Assembly: GCA_025210795.1 (NCBI GenBank)
Contig: JAOAQZ010000019.1
Location: forward strand, 248,001 to 312,000
Direction of reading: 5' to 3'
Length of the DNA: 64,000 nucleotides
Source of the DNA: Cohaesibacter sp.
GTDB lineage: Bacteria; Pseudomonadota; Alphaproteobacteria; Rhizobiales; Cohaesibacteraceae
Positions within the stretch are counted from its first letter, which is position 1. Each line of letters starts with the position of its first letter. Positions 1 through 8,650 of the stretch are shown here, piece by piece. Position numbers and translations under genes: made by a program. A model generated the notes under the pieces. It had not been told where the DNA came from. It saw only the letters and a program-made list of their open reading frames with translations, and did not search any database.

Positions 1-369
1 ATCAAGCGGATTGTTGAAGGTGTACGCAAAGAAATCCCGGACGCAAAGATTATCGGTTTCCCGAAAGGGGCCGGGCAGCGCTTGCCGCAATTTATCAAGG
101 AAACCGGTATCAATTCTGTGGGGCTTGATTGGACCGTGCCTCTTGATTGGGCGCGCGATGAGCTGCAGGACAAAGTTGCTTTGCAAGGCAATCTGGACCC
201 AATCTTGCTGATTACCGGTGGCCGTGATCTTGATGAGGCCATCGACCGGATTATGGAAGCCTGGTCAGATGGGCCATTTATTTTCAATCTTGGCCATGGC
301 ATCACACCGCAAGGCGAGATCGATAATGTGCACCGGCTGATCAAGCGGGTTCGTGACTATCACGGCTAG
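1..369 (+). CDS. hemE: uroporphyrinogen decarboxylase, 3' end
   Basis: The window opens inside this gene; about 122 C-terminal codons are visible. HemE removes four acetate carboxyl groups from uroporphyrinogen III to give coproporphyrinogen III in the cytosol. The visible part holds the conserved QGNLDP segment and the late FNLGHGI motif, both typical of the C-terminal half of the (beta/alpha)8 barrel. The reading frame is open from base 1 to a TAG stop. In several alphaproteobacteria (Caulobacter, Rickettsia) the chromosomal origin borders hemE, so the origin may lie just outside this window; that is inference. A hairpin terminator follows the stop. Confidence 0.95.
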   Translation: MKRIVEGVRKEIPDAKIIGFPKGAGQRLPQFIKETGINSVGLDWTVPLDWARDELQDKVALQGNLDPILLITGGRDLDEAIDRIMEAWSDGPFIFNLGHGITPQGEIDNVHRLIKRVRDYHG

Positions 370-393
370 AGTTTGAATTTGTGATTTTGAAAG

Positions 394-422
394 CCCGCAT
401 TGCCTGATGCGGGTTTTCTTTT
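394..422 (+). terminator. intrinsic terminator after hemE
   Basis: CCCGCAT and ATGCGGG form a 7-bp stem around a TGCCTG loop and are followed by TTTTCTTTT. It lies between the hemE stop and the hemJ ribosome-binding site. Confidence 0.75.
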
Positions 423-444
423 GATCAGACACAAGGACCGCAAA

Positions 445-879
445 ATGGATTATTATCTTTGGGTCAAAGCCCTGCATATCATTGCCATCATCACCTGGAT
501 GGCCGGCATTTTCTATTTGCCGCGGCTTTTTGTTTATCACGCAGAGACGGAAAGCGGCACGCAGCAATCCGAGACCTTCAAGATCATGGAGCGCCGGTTG
601 CTCAAGGCGATTATGAATCCCTCCCTGATCATTGCCTGGGTCGTCGGGCTAACCCTTGCCTTTTATTACGAGATTTGGGAGCCGGATGCGATTTGGCTTC
701 ATATCAAGTTTTTGCTTGTGGGCGGAATGACGGTTTATCACATGTATTTGGCCAAATGCGTGAAGGTATTTGCCGCAGACCAGAACACCAAAAGCCATAA
801 ATTCTATCGGGTCTTGAATGAAGTTCCGACCCTTTTGATGTTGGGAATTGTGATTTTGGCCGTGGTAAAGCCATTCTGA
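445..879 (+). CDS. hemJ: HemJ-type protoporphyrinogen IX oxidase
   Basis: A 144-residue integral membrane protein of the HemJ (UPF0093) family, which oxidises protoporphyrinogen IX to protoporphyrin IX in organisms lacking HemY/HemG-type oxidases. It begins MDYYLWVKALHIIAIITW with the conserved His at residue 11 and has a later LHIKFLL segment with the conserved Lys; about four hydrophobic helices are visible. I chose ATG 445 over an in-frame start at 400 because AAGGA lies 8 bases upstream and because the first 45 bases of the longer frame overlap the hemE terminator. Placement after hemE fits haem synthesis. The 44800 gene called hemY below is a different, TPR-type protein and does not replace it. 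Confidence 0.9.
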   Translation: MDYYLWVKALHIIAIITWMAGIFYLPRLFVYHAETESGTQQSETFKIMERRLLKAIMNPSLIIAWVVGLTLAFYYEIWEPDAIWLHIKFLLVGGMTVYHMYLAKCVKVFAADQNTKSHKFYRVLNEVPTLLMLGIVILAVVKPF

Positions 880-910
880 TTTTCTGCAGAAATGAGCAGA
901 ATTCTTTGTG

Positions 911-950
911 AAACCCGATTTTCTCAGCGAGAATCGGGTTTCTTTTGTTT
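911..950 (+). terminator. intrinsic terminator after hemJ
   Basis: AAACCCGA and a matching TCGGGTTT arm, extended by CTC/GAG with a small bulge, enclose an AGC loop and run into TCTTTTGTTTTT. It separates hemJ from rho. An open frame extends upstream of the rho ATG through this hairpin, which argues that the extension is not coding. Confidence 0.75.
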
Positions 951-1129
951 TTGGGGTTGGCAAGAAAAATTCAAGCAGCTATGGTCCGCCAACTCTTAAG
1001 GCTGGCGAATCGCAAGAATTTGCCTTCTGGCTTGAAGAGCTTACGGAACGCAAAAACAAGAATAGCGTTCTGTTCTATCCCTACCGTATTTTTCCCCTTT
1101 GGTTGCTTTGGCTTAACGAGACTTTCGCT

Positions 1130-2395
1130 ATGCGCGAAATGAAATTACAAGAACTCAAACAAAAATCACCCACCGAGCTTCTCAATTTTGCAGAAGATCT
1201 TGAGGTTGAAAATGCAAGCACCTTGCGAAAGCAAGAGCTTCTTTTTGCAATTCTGAAACAATTGGCAGATCAGGACGTAGACATTATCGGCGAAGGCGTC
1301 GTCGAAGTGTTGCAGGATGGCTTTGGCTTTTTGCGCTCACCTGATGCCAACTATCTTCCCGGACCGGATGATATCTATATCTCCCCATCCCAGATCCGCC
1401 GTTTTTCGCTGCGGACTGGTGATACAGTGGAGGGACATATCCGCAGTCCCAAGGATGGCGAACGCTATTTTGCGCTTCTCAAAGTCAATAGTGTCAATTT
1501 TGAAGATCCAGATAAGGCCCGCCATAAGGTCCATTTCGACAATTTGACACCATTGCATCCTGATGAGCGCTTCCAGTTGGAATCTGTTGATCCAACCGGC
1601 AAGGATATGTCCAGCCGTGTGATTGATCTGGTTGCGCCCCTTGGCAAAGGGCAGCGCGCCCTGATCGTTGCGCCACCGCGCACCGGTAAAACTGTGCTGC
1701 TTCAGAATATTGCCAAATCTATCACGGCTAATCATCCTGATAGCTGCCTGATTGTTTTGCTGATTGACGAGCGCCCGGAAGAGGTGACCGACATGAAGCG
1801 GACGGTGAATGGTGAAGTGGTTTCATCCACTTTTGATGAGCCTGCATCCCGTCACGTTCAGGTTGCTGAAATGGTGATCGAAAAGGCAAAGCGTCTTGTT
1901 GAGCATGGGCGGGACGTTGTTATTCTGCTCGATTCCATCACGCGTCTTGGTCGCGCCTATAACACGGTTATTCCATCCTCTGGTAAGGTTCTGACCGGTG
2001 GTGTGGATGCCAATGCGTTGCAGCGGCCCAAGCGTTTCTTTGGTGCTGCGCGCAATATCGAAGAGGGTGGCTCCCTTACGATTATCGCAACGGCTCTGAT
2101 CGACACAGGCTCACGCATGGATGAAGTGATCTTTGAGGAATTCAAAGGCACAGGTAACGCCGAGATCGTGCTTGACCGGAAAGTCTCTGACAAGCGTATC
2201 TTCCCTGCTATGGATATTCTGAAATCCGGTACCCGTAAAGAAGAGATCATGGTTGATCGTAAAGAGCTGCAGAAGGTCTTTGTGCTGCGCCGGATCCTGG
2301 GCGGAATGAGCAATGTCGATGCGATCGAGTTCCTGCTCGACAAGTTGCGCTCTACCAAGAATAACTCGGATTTCTTTGATACCATGAATACCTGA
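1130..2395 (+). CDS. rho: transcription termination factor Rho
   Basis: A 421-residue hexameric RNA-dependent ATPase that ends transcription at factor-dependent sites. The N-terminal Rho-type helical and cold-shock RNA-binding domains cover about residues 1-125. The ATPase core has the P-loop PPRTGKT with Lys187, the [11 protein letters not shown]alker B region, the Q-loop/R-loop segment around [16 protein letters not shown], and the C-terminal [15 protein letters not shown] stretch. ATG 1130 ([11 protein letters not shown]) is chosen because it matches the usual alphaproteobacterial N-terminus; the frame is open 74 codons further up, but that part crosses the hemJ terminator and has no family resemblance. 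The Shine-Dalgarno sequence is weak. The roughly 180-base leader could serve autoregulation, as is known for rho elsewhere. Confidence 0.97.
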   Translation: MREMKLQELKQKSPTELLNFAEDLEVENASTLRKQELLFAILKQLADQDVDIIGEGVVEVLQDGFGFLRSPDANYLPGPDDIYISPSQIRRFSLRTGDTVEGHIRSPKDGERYFALLKVNSVNFEDPDKARHKVHFDNLTPLHPDERFQLESVDPTGKDMSSRVIDLVAPLGKGQRALIVAPPRTGKTVLLQNIAKSITANHPDSCLIVLLIDERPEEVTDMKRTVNGEVVSSTFDEPASRHVQVAEMVIEKAKRLVEHGRDVVILLDSITRLGRAYNTVIPSSGKVLTGGVDANALQRPKRFFGAARNIEEGGSLTIIATALIDTGSRMDEVIFEEFKGTGNAEIVLDRKVSDKRIFPAMDILKSGTRKEEIMVDRKELQKVFVLRRILGGMSNVDAIEFLLDKLRSTKNNSDFFDTMNT

Positions 2396-2442
2396 TCTGA
2401 TTGATCAGACTATTTTTGCTTTTCAAAGCGAGAGAATATGCT

Positions 2443-2476
2443 AAAAGCCGCCTGATGATGATCGGGCGGCTTTTTA
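2443..2476 (+). terminator. intrinsic terminator after rho
   Basis: AAAAGCCGCC pairs with GGCGGCTTTT across a 12-base loop, followed by more T. It stands about 48 bases beyond the rho stop. Confidence 0.85.
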
Positions 2477-2644
2477 TCTTTGGATTGAGAGTCATGCTAA
2501 AAATCGAGTCGGTTTAAAAACGATCCTTATAATTCCTAGCCATTTTTCTTCATTCAGAGCTTTGATTTTTGCAGCTATTAGAATGAGTCGGCTACGGAAT
2601 GATTATGATATCTTCCTGATTATGTGACGTTTAGGAGATCCTCT

Positions 2645-3982
2645 ATGTCAACGATCTTTGCTCTATCAAGCGGTGCTGTTCCTGCCGGAGTGGCCGTGTT
2701 TCGTTTGTCTGGACCACAAGCAAAAAGCGTAATGAACAGCTTGGTTGAGTCGGAACCGAAACCACGGGATGCCGCCCTTCGTCTGATCAGGGATCCGCGA
2801 AATGGGGAGCTGATTGATCAGGCACTGGTTCTGTATTTCCCGGCCCCTCATTCCTTTACCGGTGAAGAGTGCGTGGAATTTCACTGTCATGGTGGCCGGG
2901 CTGTGGTTCAGGCCATGCTGGATGTGATGGGGTCATTTTCCGATTGCCGTCTTGCCGAAGCTGGCGAATTTTCCCGGCGCGCATTTGAAAATGGCAAAAT
3001 GGATCTTACTGCGGTTGAAGGCTTGGCCGATCTTATTCATGCCGAAACCGAAATGCAGCGCCGACAAGCGATGCGCCAGGCCAGTGGTCAACATCGCCAG
3101 CAGATTGATGAATGGCGATCCGTTCTGCTTTATGGTCGTTCCATGATTGAAGCCGAACTTGATTTTTCTGATGAGGAAGATATTCCCGGATCTGTGTCGG
3201 ACGTGATCTGGCCCAAAATTACAAAATTGAAACGTGATATCGAGCACCATCTTGGCAAGGCCTCTGGGGGAGAACGGCTTCGAAATGGCTTGTCTGTTGT
3301 TTTGATCGGCCATCCCAATGCGGGTAAATCTTCGCTGCTGAATTATTTTGCCAAGCGTGAGGTGGCAATCGTGACAGAAGAAGCCGGAACAACACGCGAT
3401 CTTCTTGAAGTTCATCTCGATATTGAAGGCTATCCGGTCACGCTGGTTGATACAGCGGGCTTGCGTGATGCTTCTAATATTGTCGAGAAAGAAGGAATAA
3501 GACGCGCCCTTGATCGGTCGCGTGATGCTGATTTGCTGATCGAGCTTATTGATATGTCTGCTGATCAGGAACGGGTAGAGGTAGAAAGCGAGGCCACCCG
3601 TCTTGTGCTGCTCAATAAAACAGATCTTTGTTTATCCGATAAAGCTTACGATCTGGGTGAACAAATGGGCGATGAAGATGCTTTTGCGGTTTCAGTGAAG
3701 GCTGAAATCGGGATGGATGAATTTTATGATTCGTTTGTGAAACATATTGAGAAATCCTTTACTGGTTCAGAAAATACGCTGGTTACTCAAAAAAGGCATG
3801 TCGATATTTTAACAGCCTGTGTGAAATTTTTAGATGATGCTCTTATATATTCTGAATCTCCAATTGAAATTCGATCTGAATATCTCCGTATGGCTGGGGA
3901 CGAGTTGGGGAAAATAACGGGACAGATTGATATTGAAGAGATGCTTGGTGTTATTTTCTCACAATTCTGTGTGGGTAAATAG
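2645..3982 (+). CDS. mnmE: tRNA uridine-5-carboxymethylaminomethyl modification GTPase MnmE
   Basis: A 445-residue potassium-dependent GTPase that works with MnmG to make the 5-carboxymethylaminomethyl group at wobble U34 of certain tRNAs. Visible parts are the N-terminal tetrahydrofolate-binding domain, the helical middle, and the inserted G domain with GHPNAGKSS (G1), the EEAGTTRD K-loop/G2, DTAGL (G3) and NKTD (G4). It ends in the family hallmark FCVGK, with the catalytic Cys at residue 442. ATG 2645 is preceded by AGGAG seven bases upstream; a longer in-frame start at 2624 lacks this. The partner mnmG follows after a 211-bp gap filled with parS-like sites. Confidence 0.97.
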   Translation: MSTIFALSSGAVPAGVAVFRLSGPQAKSVMNSLVESEPKPRDAALRLIRDPRNGELIDQALVLYFPAPHSFTGEECVEFHCHGGRAVVQAMLDVMGSFSDCRLAEAGEFSRRAFENGKMDLTAVEGLADLIHAETEMQRRQAMRQASGQHRQQIDEWRSVLLYGRSMIEAELDFSDEEDIPGSVSDVIWPKITKLKRDIEHHLGKASGGERLRNGLSVVLIGHPNAGKSSLLNYFAKREVAIVTEEAGTTRDLLEVHLDIEGYPVTLVDTAGLRDASNIVEKEGIRRALDRSRDADLLIELIDMSADQERVEVESEATRLVLLNKTDLCLSDKAYDLGEQMGDEDAFAVSVKAEIGMDEFYDSFVKHIEKSFTGSENTLVTQKRHVDILTACVKFLDDALIYSESPIEIRSEYLRMAGDELGKITGQIDIEEMLGVIFSQFCVGK

Positions 3983-3987
3983 TGGAC

Positions 3988-4003
3988 AGTTTCACGTGAA
4001 ACA
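3988..4003. promoter_or_regulatory. parS site 1 (ParB-binding)
   Basis: AGTTTCACGTGAAACA differs from the canonical TGTTTCACGTGAAACA only at the first base. Its 14-bp core GTTTCACGTGAAAC is a perfect palindrome. It starts six bases after the mnmE stop. Confidence 0.9.
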
Positions 4004-4031
4004 GGATCTGAAATGTTTTGAGTTTAGGAAA

Positions 4032-4047
4032 TGTTTCACGTGAATCC
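4032..4047. promoter_or_regulatory. parS-like site 2
   Basis: TGTTTCACGTGAATCC matches canonical parS in the whole left half but has two mismatches near the right end (GAATCC instead of GAAACA). Confidence 0.75.
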
Positions 4048-4092
4048 CGTCACTGGATTTTGTCCTTTTTAATATTCGATTCGAATGCGGTT

Positions 4093-4108
4093 TGTTTCAC
4101 GTGAATCC
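4093..4108. promoter_or_regulatory. parS-like site 3
   Basis: TGTTTCACGTGAATCC is identical in all 16 bases to site 2, including the degenerate right arm, 61 bp further on. Confidence 0.75.
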
Positions 4109-4139
4109 TTGGGTTTTGGTCTTAAGTGATGTAAAAGGC

Positions 4140-4155
4140 TGTTTCACGTGAATCA
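4140..4155. promoter_or_regulatory. parS-like site 4
   Basis: TGTTTCACGTGAATCA differs from canonical parS at a single base (T for A in the right arm), the same change seen in sites 2 and 3. It lies 39 bases before the mnmG start. Confidence 0.8.
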
Positions 4156-4193
4156 CGGTCTGGGCCTTTGGTGGCTTTGGTTGGGAGAGATTG

Positions 4194-6038
4194 ATGTCTC
4201 AATATGATGTGGTTGTTGTAGGGGGTGGGCATGCAGGCACTGAAGCAGCGAGCGCTGCTGCACGTGCTGGTGCTCAGGTTGCCTTGGTGACGCATAAAAA
4301 AGAAACCATTGGTGAGATGTCTTGTAATCCGGCAATCGGCGGATTGGGAAAGGGGCATCTTGTTCGAGAGATTGATGCGCTTGGTGGATTGATGGGTTTT
4401 GCGGCAGATCGGGCCGGGATTCAGTTTCGGCTTCTTAATCGGCGGAAAGGGCCTGCCGTGCAGGGGCCTCGCACCCAGGCTGATAGAAAGCTCTATCGTG
4501 CTGCTATTCATGATTTGCTTTTCGATCAAACTGGTTTGGATATTATTGAATCTGAAGTGACGGATCTTGATATTAAATCGGGGCGGGTGGTTGCTGTTTG
4601 CTTGGCTGATGGTTGCCGGCTTGATTGCGGGTCTGTTGTTTTGACGACCGGGACCTTTTTGCGTGGACTTATTCATATTGGAGAGAAGACTTATCCGGCT
4701 GGCCGGATGGGGGATCCTGCTACCAATGAATTATCTAAGCGATTGATGGCTGAAAATTTTCGTCTCGGGCGATTGAAGACCGGGACGCCAGCGCGGCTGG
4801 ATGGGCGGACAATTGATATCGATTCGCTTGCAAAACAGCCCGCCGATGATGATCCTGTGCCTTTTTCCTATATGACGGATAAGATCACGACCCCGCAGAT
4901 TGATTGCTATATCACGCGAACGATTGATAAAACCCATCAGATTATTCGCGATAACATGCATAAGTCGGCAATGTATTCGGGTCGGATCGAATCTAATGGT
5001 CCTCGCTATTGTCCGTCGATCGAGGATAAGATTGCGCGATTTGGTGATCGCGATGGTCATCAGATCTTTCTTGAGCCCGAAGGTTTGGATGTTCCGCATA
5101 TCTATCCTAATGGTATTTCGACCTCATTGCCCGAGGATGTGCAGCTTGATTATATTCGCTCGATCCCTGGTTTGGAAAAGGTTGAAATTTTCCAATATGG
5201 CTATGCGATTGAATATGACTATATCGATCCCACGGAATTGAAGGCGACACTTGAAACCAAAAAGGTGAGGGGACTTTTTCTTGCCGGGCAAATTAATGGC
5301 ACGACTGGATATGAAGAAGCAGGTGCGCAAGGCTTGTTTGCTGGTTTGAACGCAGCCCGGTTGGCTGATGGTCAGGAGGGTGTGACGCTTCAGCGCTCTG
5401 ATGCTTATATCGGGGTGATGGTGGATGATCTGATCACCCGGGGTGTGGCGGAGCCTTATCGCATGTTTACCTCACGGGCTGAATATCGCTTGTCGCTGCG
5501 GGCTGACAATGCCGATCAGCGCCTGACCGGTAAGGCAGATGAATGGGGCTTGATTGATCAAGTGCGCCGGTCTCGTTTTCAGGCAAAGGTGTCCGAACTT
5601 GGCGCGATTACGGAATTGGCAAAAGAGAAAAGTTTGACGCCGAATGAGGCAGATCGATTCGGATTAAAAATAAACAAAGATGGTCAGCGCCGCTCTGCCT
5701 ATGAATTGCTTGCTTATCCTGATTTGAATTTGGATAAGCTCTCTGAGATCTGGCCGGAATTTTTGAATTATTCGGCTGGTGCCAGAAAACAGCTTGAGAT
5801 CGAAGCGTTATATCAGGTCTATATGAATCGGCAGAGAAACGATATCGAGACCTTTAAAAAGGATGAGGCTTTGCCCATTCCGGCCAATCTGAATTTTGAA
5901 GAAATCAATGGATTGTCCAATGAGCTGAAGCAAAAGCTTGATCATATCCGGCCGCAAACACTGGGGCAGGCCTCCCGCATTGAAGGCATGACACCTGCTG
6001 CTCTGACCCTTGTTCTGGCGCATAGTAAGAAGAAGTAA
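4194..6038 (+). CDS. mnmG: tRNA U34 carboxymethylaminomethyl modification enzyme MnmG (GidA)
   Basis: A 614-residue FAD/NADH-dependent enzyme that forms the MnmEG complex and installs cmnm5 at tRNA wobble U34. It starts with the dinucleotide-binding motif [13 protein letters not shown], has [14 protein letters not shown] and GRMGDPA family signatures, and the [13 protein letters not shown] segment near residue 370; the C-terminal helical domain binds MnmE and tRNA. ATG 4194 has GGAGA just upstream; a TTG one codon earlier is less likely. It begins the mnmG-rsmG-parA-parB gene string found near many bacterial origins. Confidence 0.97.
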   Translation: MSQYDVVVVGGGHAGTEAASAAARAGAQVALVTHKKETIGEMSCNPAIGGLGKGHLVREIDALGGLMGFAADRAGIQFRLLNRRKGPAVQGPRTQADRKLYRAAIHDLLFDQTGLDIIESEVTDLDIKSGRVVAVCLADGCRLDCGSVVLTTGTFLRGLIHIGEKTYPAGRMGDPATNELSKRLMAENFRLGRLKTGTPARLDGRTIDIDSLAKQPADDDPVPFSYMTDKITTPQIDCYITRTIDKTHQIIRDNMHKSAMYSGRIESNGPRYCPSIEDKIARFGDRDGHQIFLEPEGLDVPHIYPNGISTSLPEDVQLDYIRSIPGLEKVEIFQYGYAIEYDYIDPTELKATLETKKVRGLFLAGQINGTTGYEEAGAQGLFAGLNAARLADGQEGVTLQRSDAYIGVMVDDLITRGVAEPYRMFTSRAEYRLSLRADNADQRLTGKADEWGLIDQVRRSRFQAKVSELGAITELAKEKSLTPNEADRFGLKINKDGQRRSAYELLAYPDLNLDKLSEIWPEFLNYSAGARKQLEIEALYQVYMNRQRNDIETFKKDEALPIPANLNFEEINGLSNELKQKLDHIRPQTLGQASRIEGMTPAALTLVLAHSKKK

Positions 6039-6064
6039 ACGAGAAGATTTAAGAGGCTGCAAAA

Positions 6065-6724
6065 ATGGATTCGCAAGCGGAAGGACTAGCATTGATCGAG
6101 GCGATGCTTCCCGAGGGCTGTGGTGTTTCACGTGAAACTGTCCACAGGCTGGGGATATATGAGGTGCTTGTTAAAAAATGGCAACCTGCTCAAAATCTCG
6201 TTGCACCAAAAACACTTAACGAGATCTGGGTGCGCCATATTGCAGATAGTGCACAGATATACTCAGCTTATCCCCAAGCTCGGATCTGGGTTGATATGGG
6301 GTCTGGTGCAGGTTTTCCTGGCCTTGTTACGGCGATTTTGCTGAAGGCAGAAGGCGAGGATTATCATGTTCACATGATCGAATCCAATGGCCGTAAAGTG
6401 ATGTTCTTGCGTACGGTTGCTCGGGAGCTTGGTTTGAATGTTACGGTGCATAATGATCGAATCGAAAGCGTTTTGAAAAATTGGGAAGGTCCGATTGATG
6501 CATTTAGCGCACGGGCTCTGACCAGTTTTGATAAATTGTGCGAATTCGTATCTCCCTTTATCGGAGATGGGACTGTTGGTGTTTTCCACAAAGGCCGAGA
6601 GTTTCAGCGTGAATTGGCAGAGGCCTCTCACAGCTGGGAGATAGATCTGATAGAACAGACAAGCAAAACTGATCCTGATGCGTGCATTGTTATACTGCGC
6701 GAATTACTTTCAAAACCGCAATAA
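6065..6724 (+). CDS. rsmG: 16S rRNA (guanine-527-N7) methyltransferase RsmG (GidB)
   Basis: A 219-residue SAM-dependent methyltransferase that makes m7G527 in 16S rRNA; its loss is known to give low-level streptomycin resistance. Motif I is WVDMGSGAGFPGL, preceded by the family segment ERH-like IWVRHIADS. It follows mnmG by 26 bp and ends 11 bp before parA, so translational coupling is likely. A parS site is embedded in codons for residues 20-25 (GVSRET), a placement that constrains both protein and centromere sequence. Confidence 0.95.
   Translation: MDSQAEGLALIEAMLPEGCGVSRETVHRLGIYEVLVKKWQPAQNLVAPKTLNEIWVRHIADSAQIYSAYPQARIWVDMGSGAGFPGLVTAILLKAEGEDYHVHMIESNGRKVMFLRTVARELGLNVTVHNDRIESVLKNWEGPIDAFSARALTSFDKLCEFVSPFIGDGTVGVFHKGREFQRELAEASHSWEIDLIEQTSKTDPDACIVILRELLSKPQ
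6124..6139. promoter_or_regulatory. parS site 5, inside rsmG
   Basis: TGTTTCACGTGAAACT matches canonical parS at 15 of 16 positions and contains the full 14-bp palindrome. It lies within the rsmG coding sequence about 600 bp upstream of parA. Confidence 0.9.
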
Positions 6725-6735
6725 GAGGCAACTTG

Positions 6736-7566
6736 ATGAGTGCTTTGCCGAAAACACCTCGCGTCCTTACTCTGGCTAACCAAAAGGGCGGTGTAGGCAA
6801 GACTACGACAGCGATCAATCTGGGAACCGCTTTGGCTGCTATTGGCGAGACGGTTTTGATTGTCGATATTGATCCGCAAGGCAATGCCAGCACCGGGCTT
6901 GGTATTGATCGGCAGGCTCGCTCTGTCTCGACCGCTGAATTGCTGCTCAATGAAGCAAGCATTATGGATGCGGCTATTCCGACAGCGGTTCCGCGCCTTA
7001 GCGTTGCTGCCTCCACTATGGATTTGTTGGGACTTGAACAGGAGATTTCAGGCTCCAAGGATCGTGCTTTCCGCTTAAGAGAAGCTTTGAAAGAGCATGC
7101 GGATTTGGGGGATGATATTCCTGAGGAGAAGCGCTTTACCTATGTGCTGGTCGATTGTCCGCCATCGCTGAACCTTTTGACCATCAATGCTATGGCAGCA
7201 GCGCATTCCATTTTGGTGCCGCTGCAATGCGAGTTTTTTGCGCTGGAAGGTTTGACGCAGCTGATCCAGACCGTCAATCAGGTTAAAGGAGCGCTTAATC
7301 CTGATCTGTCTATCCATGGTATTGTGATGACCATGTATGACAAGCGGAACAATCTGGCCAATCAGGTCGTGGCAGATGTGCGCGAGCATATGGGTGACAA
7401 GGTCTATGAGACCATCATTCCGCGTAATGTCAGGGTTTCGGAAGCGCCATCTTATGGCAAACCTGCTTTGCTGTATGATCTGAAATGCAGCGGCAGTCAG
7501 GCTTATCTGAAGCTTGCTTCAGAGATTATTCAGCGAGAAAAGAAATTGAGGCATCAGGCTGCGTGA
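6736..7566 (+). CDS. parA: chromosome partitioning ATPase ParA
   Basis: A 276-residue Walker-type ATPase of the ParA/MinD superfamily that moves ParB-parS complexes and so segregates the replicated origin. The deviant Walker A KGGVGKTTT starts at Lys17, with signature Lys in the first position; DIDPQGN (A') and VLVDCPPSL (Walker B) follow. ATG 6736 (MSALPKTPRV) sits 11 bp after the rsmG stop with AGAGG upstream; a longer frame from 6682 would overlap rsmG and is rejected. Short N-terminus without a helix-turn-helix marks a chromosomal (type Ib-like) ParA rather than a plasmid one. Confidence 0.96.
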   Translation: MSALPKTPRVLTLANQKGGVGKTTTAINLGTALAAIGETVLIVDIDPQGNASTGLGIDRQARSVSTAELLLNEASIMDAAIPTAVPRLSVAASTMDLLGLEQEISGSKDRAFRLREALKEHADLGDDIPEEKRFTYVLVDCPPSLNLLTINAMAAAHSILVPLQCEFFALEGLTQLIQTVNQVKGALNPDLSIHGIVMTMYDKRNNLANQVVADVREHMGDKVYETIIPRNVRVSEAPSYGKPALLYDLKCSGSQAYLKLASEIIQREKKLRHQAA

Positions 7567-7655
7567 TCCAAGGATTGCTAGCCTGTTTTGACAGATATGA
7601 TAAAACCGGGATTTATTGAGGTCAGATAAATCCAAACGATTCGGATGCGGAGCAA

Positions 7656-8531
7656 ATGGCAAAAAAAGCGGCTGAAGGAAAACGGTTGGGGCGCGGCCTT
7701 GCTGCCCTGATTGGTGATATGGATAATGAAGTGGAAGCAGTGGAGCGCGCGCGGTCTCAGCGCCGGGTTCCTATTGAGTTTCTACGTCCCAACCCACGAA
7801 ATCCGCGGCAGGATTTTGTCGAGGCGGATCTTGAAGATCTGACCCGTTCGGTCAAGGAAAAAGGCATTATGCAGCCGATCCTTGTTCGAGAAGTCAAAGA
7901 TGAAACTGACGCCTATGAAATTATTGCCGGTGAACGTCGCTGGCGGGCGGCGCAAGGGGCAGGTCTTCATGAGGTACCGGTTCTTATTCACGATGTGGAT
8001 GATAAGGAAGCGCTTGAGCTTGCTATCATTGAAAATGTTCAGCGCGCAGATCTCAATGCCCTTGAAGAAGCCCTTGGCTATGATCAGCTGATCCAGCAAT
8101 TTGATTATACGCAGGCGGAACTTGCCGAAGTGATTGGCAAAAGCCGCTCGCATGTTGCCAATACGTTGCGGCTTCTTAAATTGCCTGACAGCATCAAGGA
8201 TTATCTTAAGCAAGGAGAGCTTACAGCAGGTCATGCTCGTGCTTTGATCACGGCGGATAATCCGGAAGAGCTGGCACGCCGGGTTGTTGAAGATGGCATG
8301 ACAGTGCGTGATGCCGAAAAAGCCGGTCAGGAAAAAGCGGCTGAAAAAGAAGAAGCTCCCAAGGTCAAAAAAGAAAAAGACGCCAATACGGTTGCTTTGG
8401 AAAAGCGCCTGACGGATCACCTTGGCTGGAATGTTTCAGTGATGCCCAAGAAAAAGGGTGGGGAATTGAAAATCCAGTATAAGTCTCTTGAACAGCTCGA
8501 CGCGATTATTGCGCTTCTTGAACGGACATAA
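7656..8531 (+). CDS. parB: chromosome partitioning protein ParB
   Basis: A 291-residue ParB. These proteins load at parS as CTP-dependent sliding clamps. The N-terminal ParA-interacting stretch RLGRGLAALIG, the CTP-binding core with GERRWRAAQ, the helix-turn-helix region near residues 145-175 (QAELAEVIGKSRSHVANTLR) and a Lys/Glu-rich linker before the C-terminal dimerisation domain are all visible. GGAG lies six bases before the ATG. Six parS-like sites surround it. A strong terminator ends the gene. Confidence 0.96.
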   Translation: MAKKAAEGKRLGRGLAALIGDMDNEVEAVERARSQRRVPIEFLRPNPRNPRQDFVEADLEDLTRSVKEKGIMQPILVREVKDETDAYEIIAGERRWRAAQGAGLHEVPVLIHDVDDKEALELAIIENVQRADLNALEEALGYDQLIQQFDYTQAELAEVIGKSRSHVANTLRLLKLPDSIKDYLKQGELTAGHARALITADNPEELARRVVEDGMTVRDAEKAGQEKAAEKEEAPKVKKEKDANTVALEKRLTDHLGWNVSVMPKKKGGELKIQYKSLEQLDAIIALLERT

Positions 8532-8560
8532 GATCTCTTTTTTCAGAGATTAGGACATAG

Positions 8561-8589
8561 AAAAAGCGGGCTTTTCGGCCCGCTTTTTT
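8561..8589. terminator. bidirectional terminator, parB / MFS gene
   Basis: AAAAAGCGGGC pairs with GCCCGCTTTTT around TTTTCG. T-runs exist on both strands, so it can serve parB from the left and the convergent transporter gene from the right. Confidence 0.9.
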
Positions 8590-8650
8590 GTTGTCTGTCT
8601 GCAATAATCTGATTGCCATGAGATATGCCTATCGAGGCAGTTAAGTTGGG

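Noticed and set aside
908..1129. A 74-codon N-terminal extension of Rho
   Set aside because: It runs through the hemJ terminator and has no similarity to Rho proteins.
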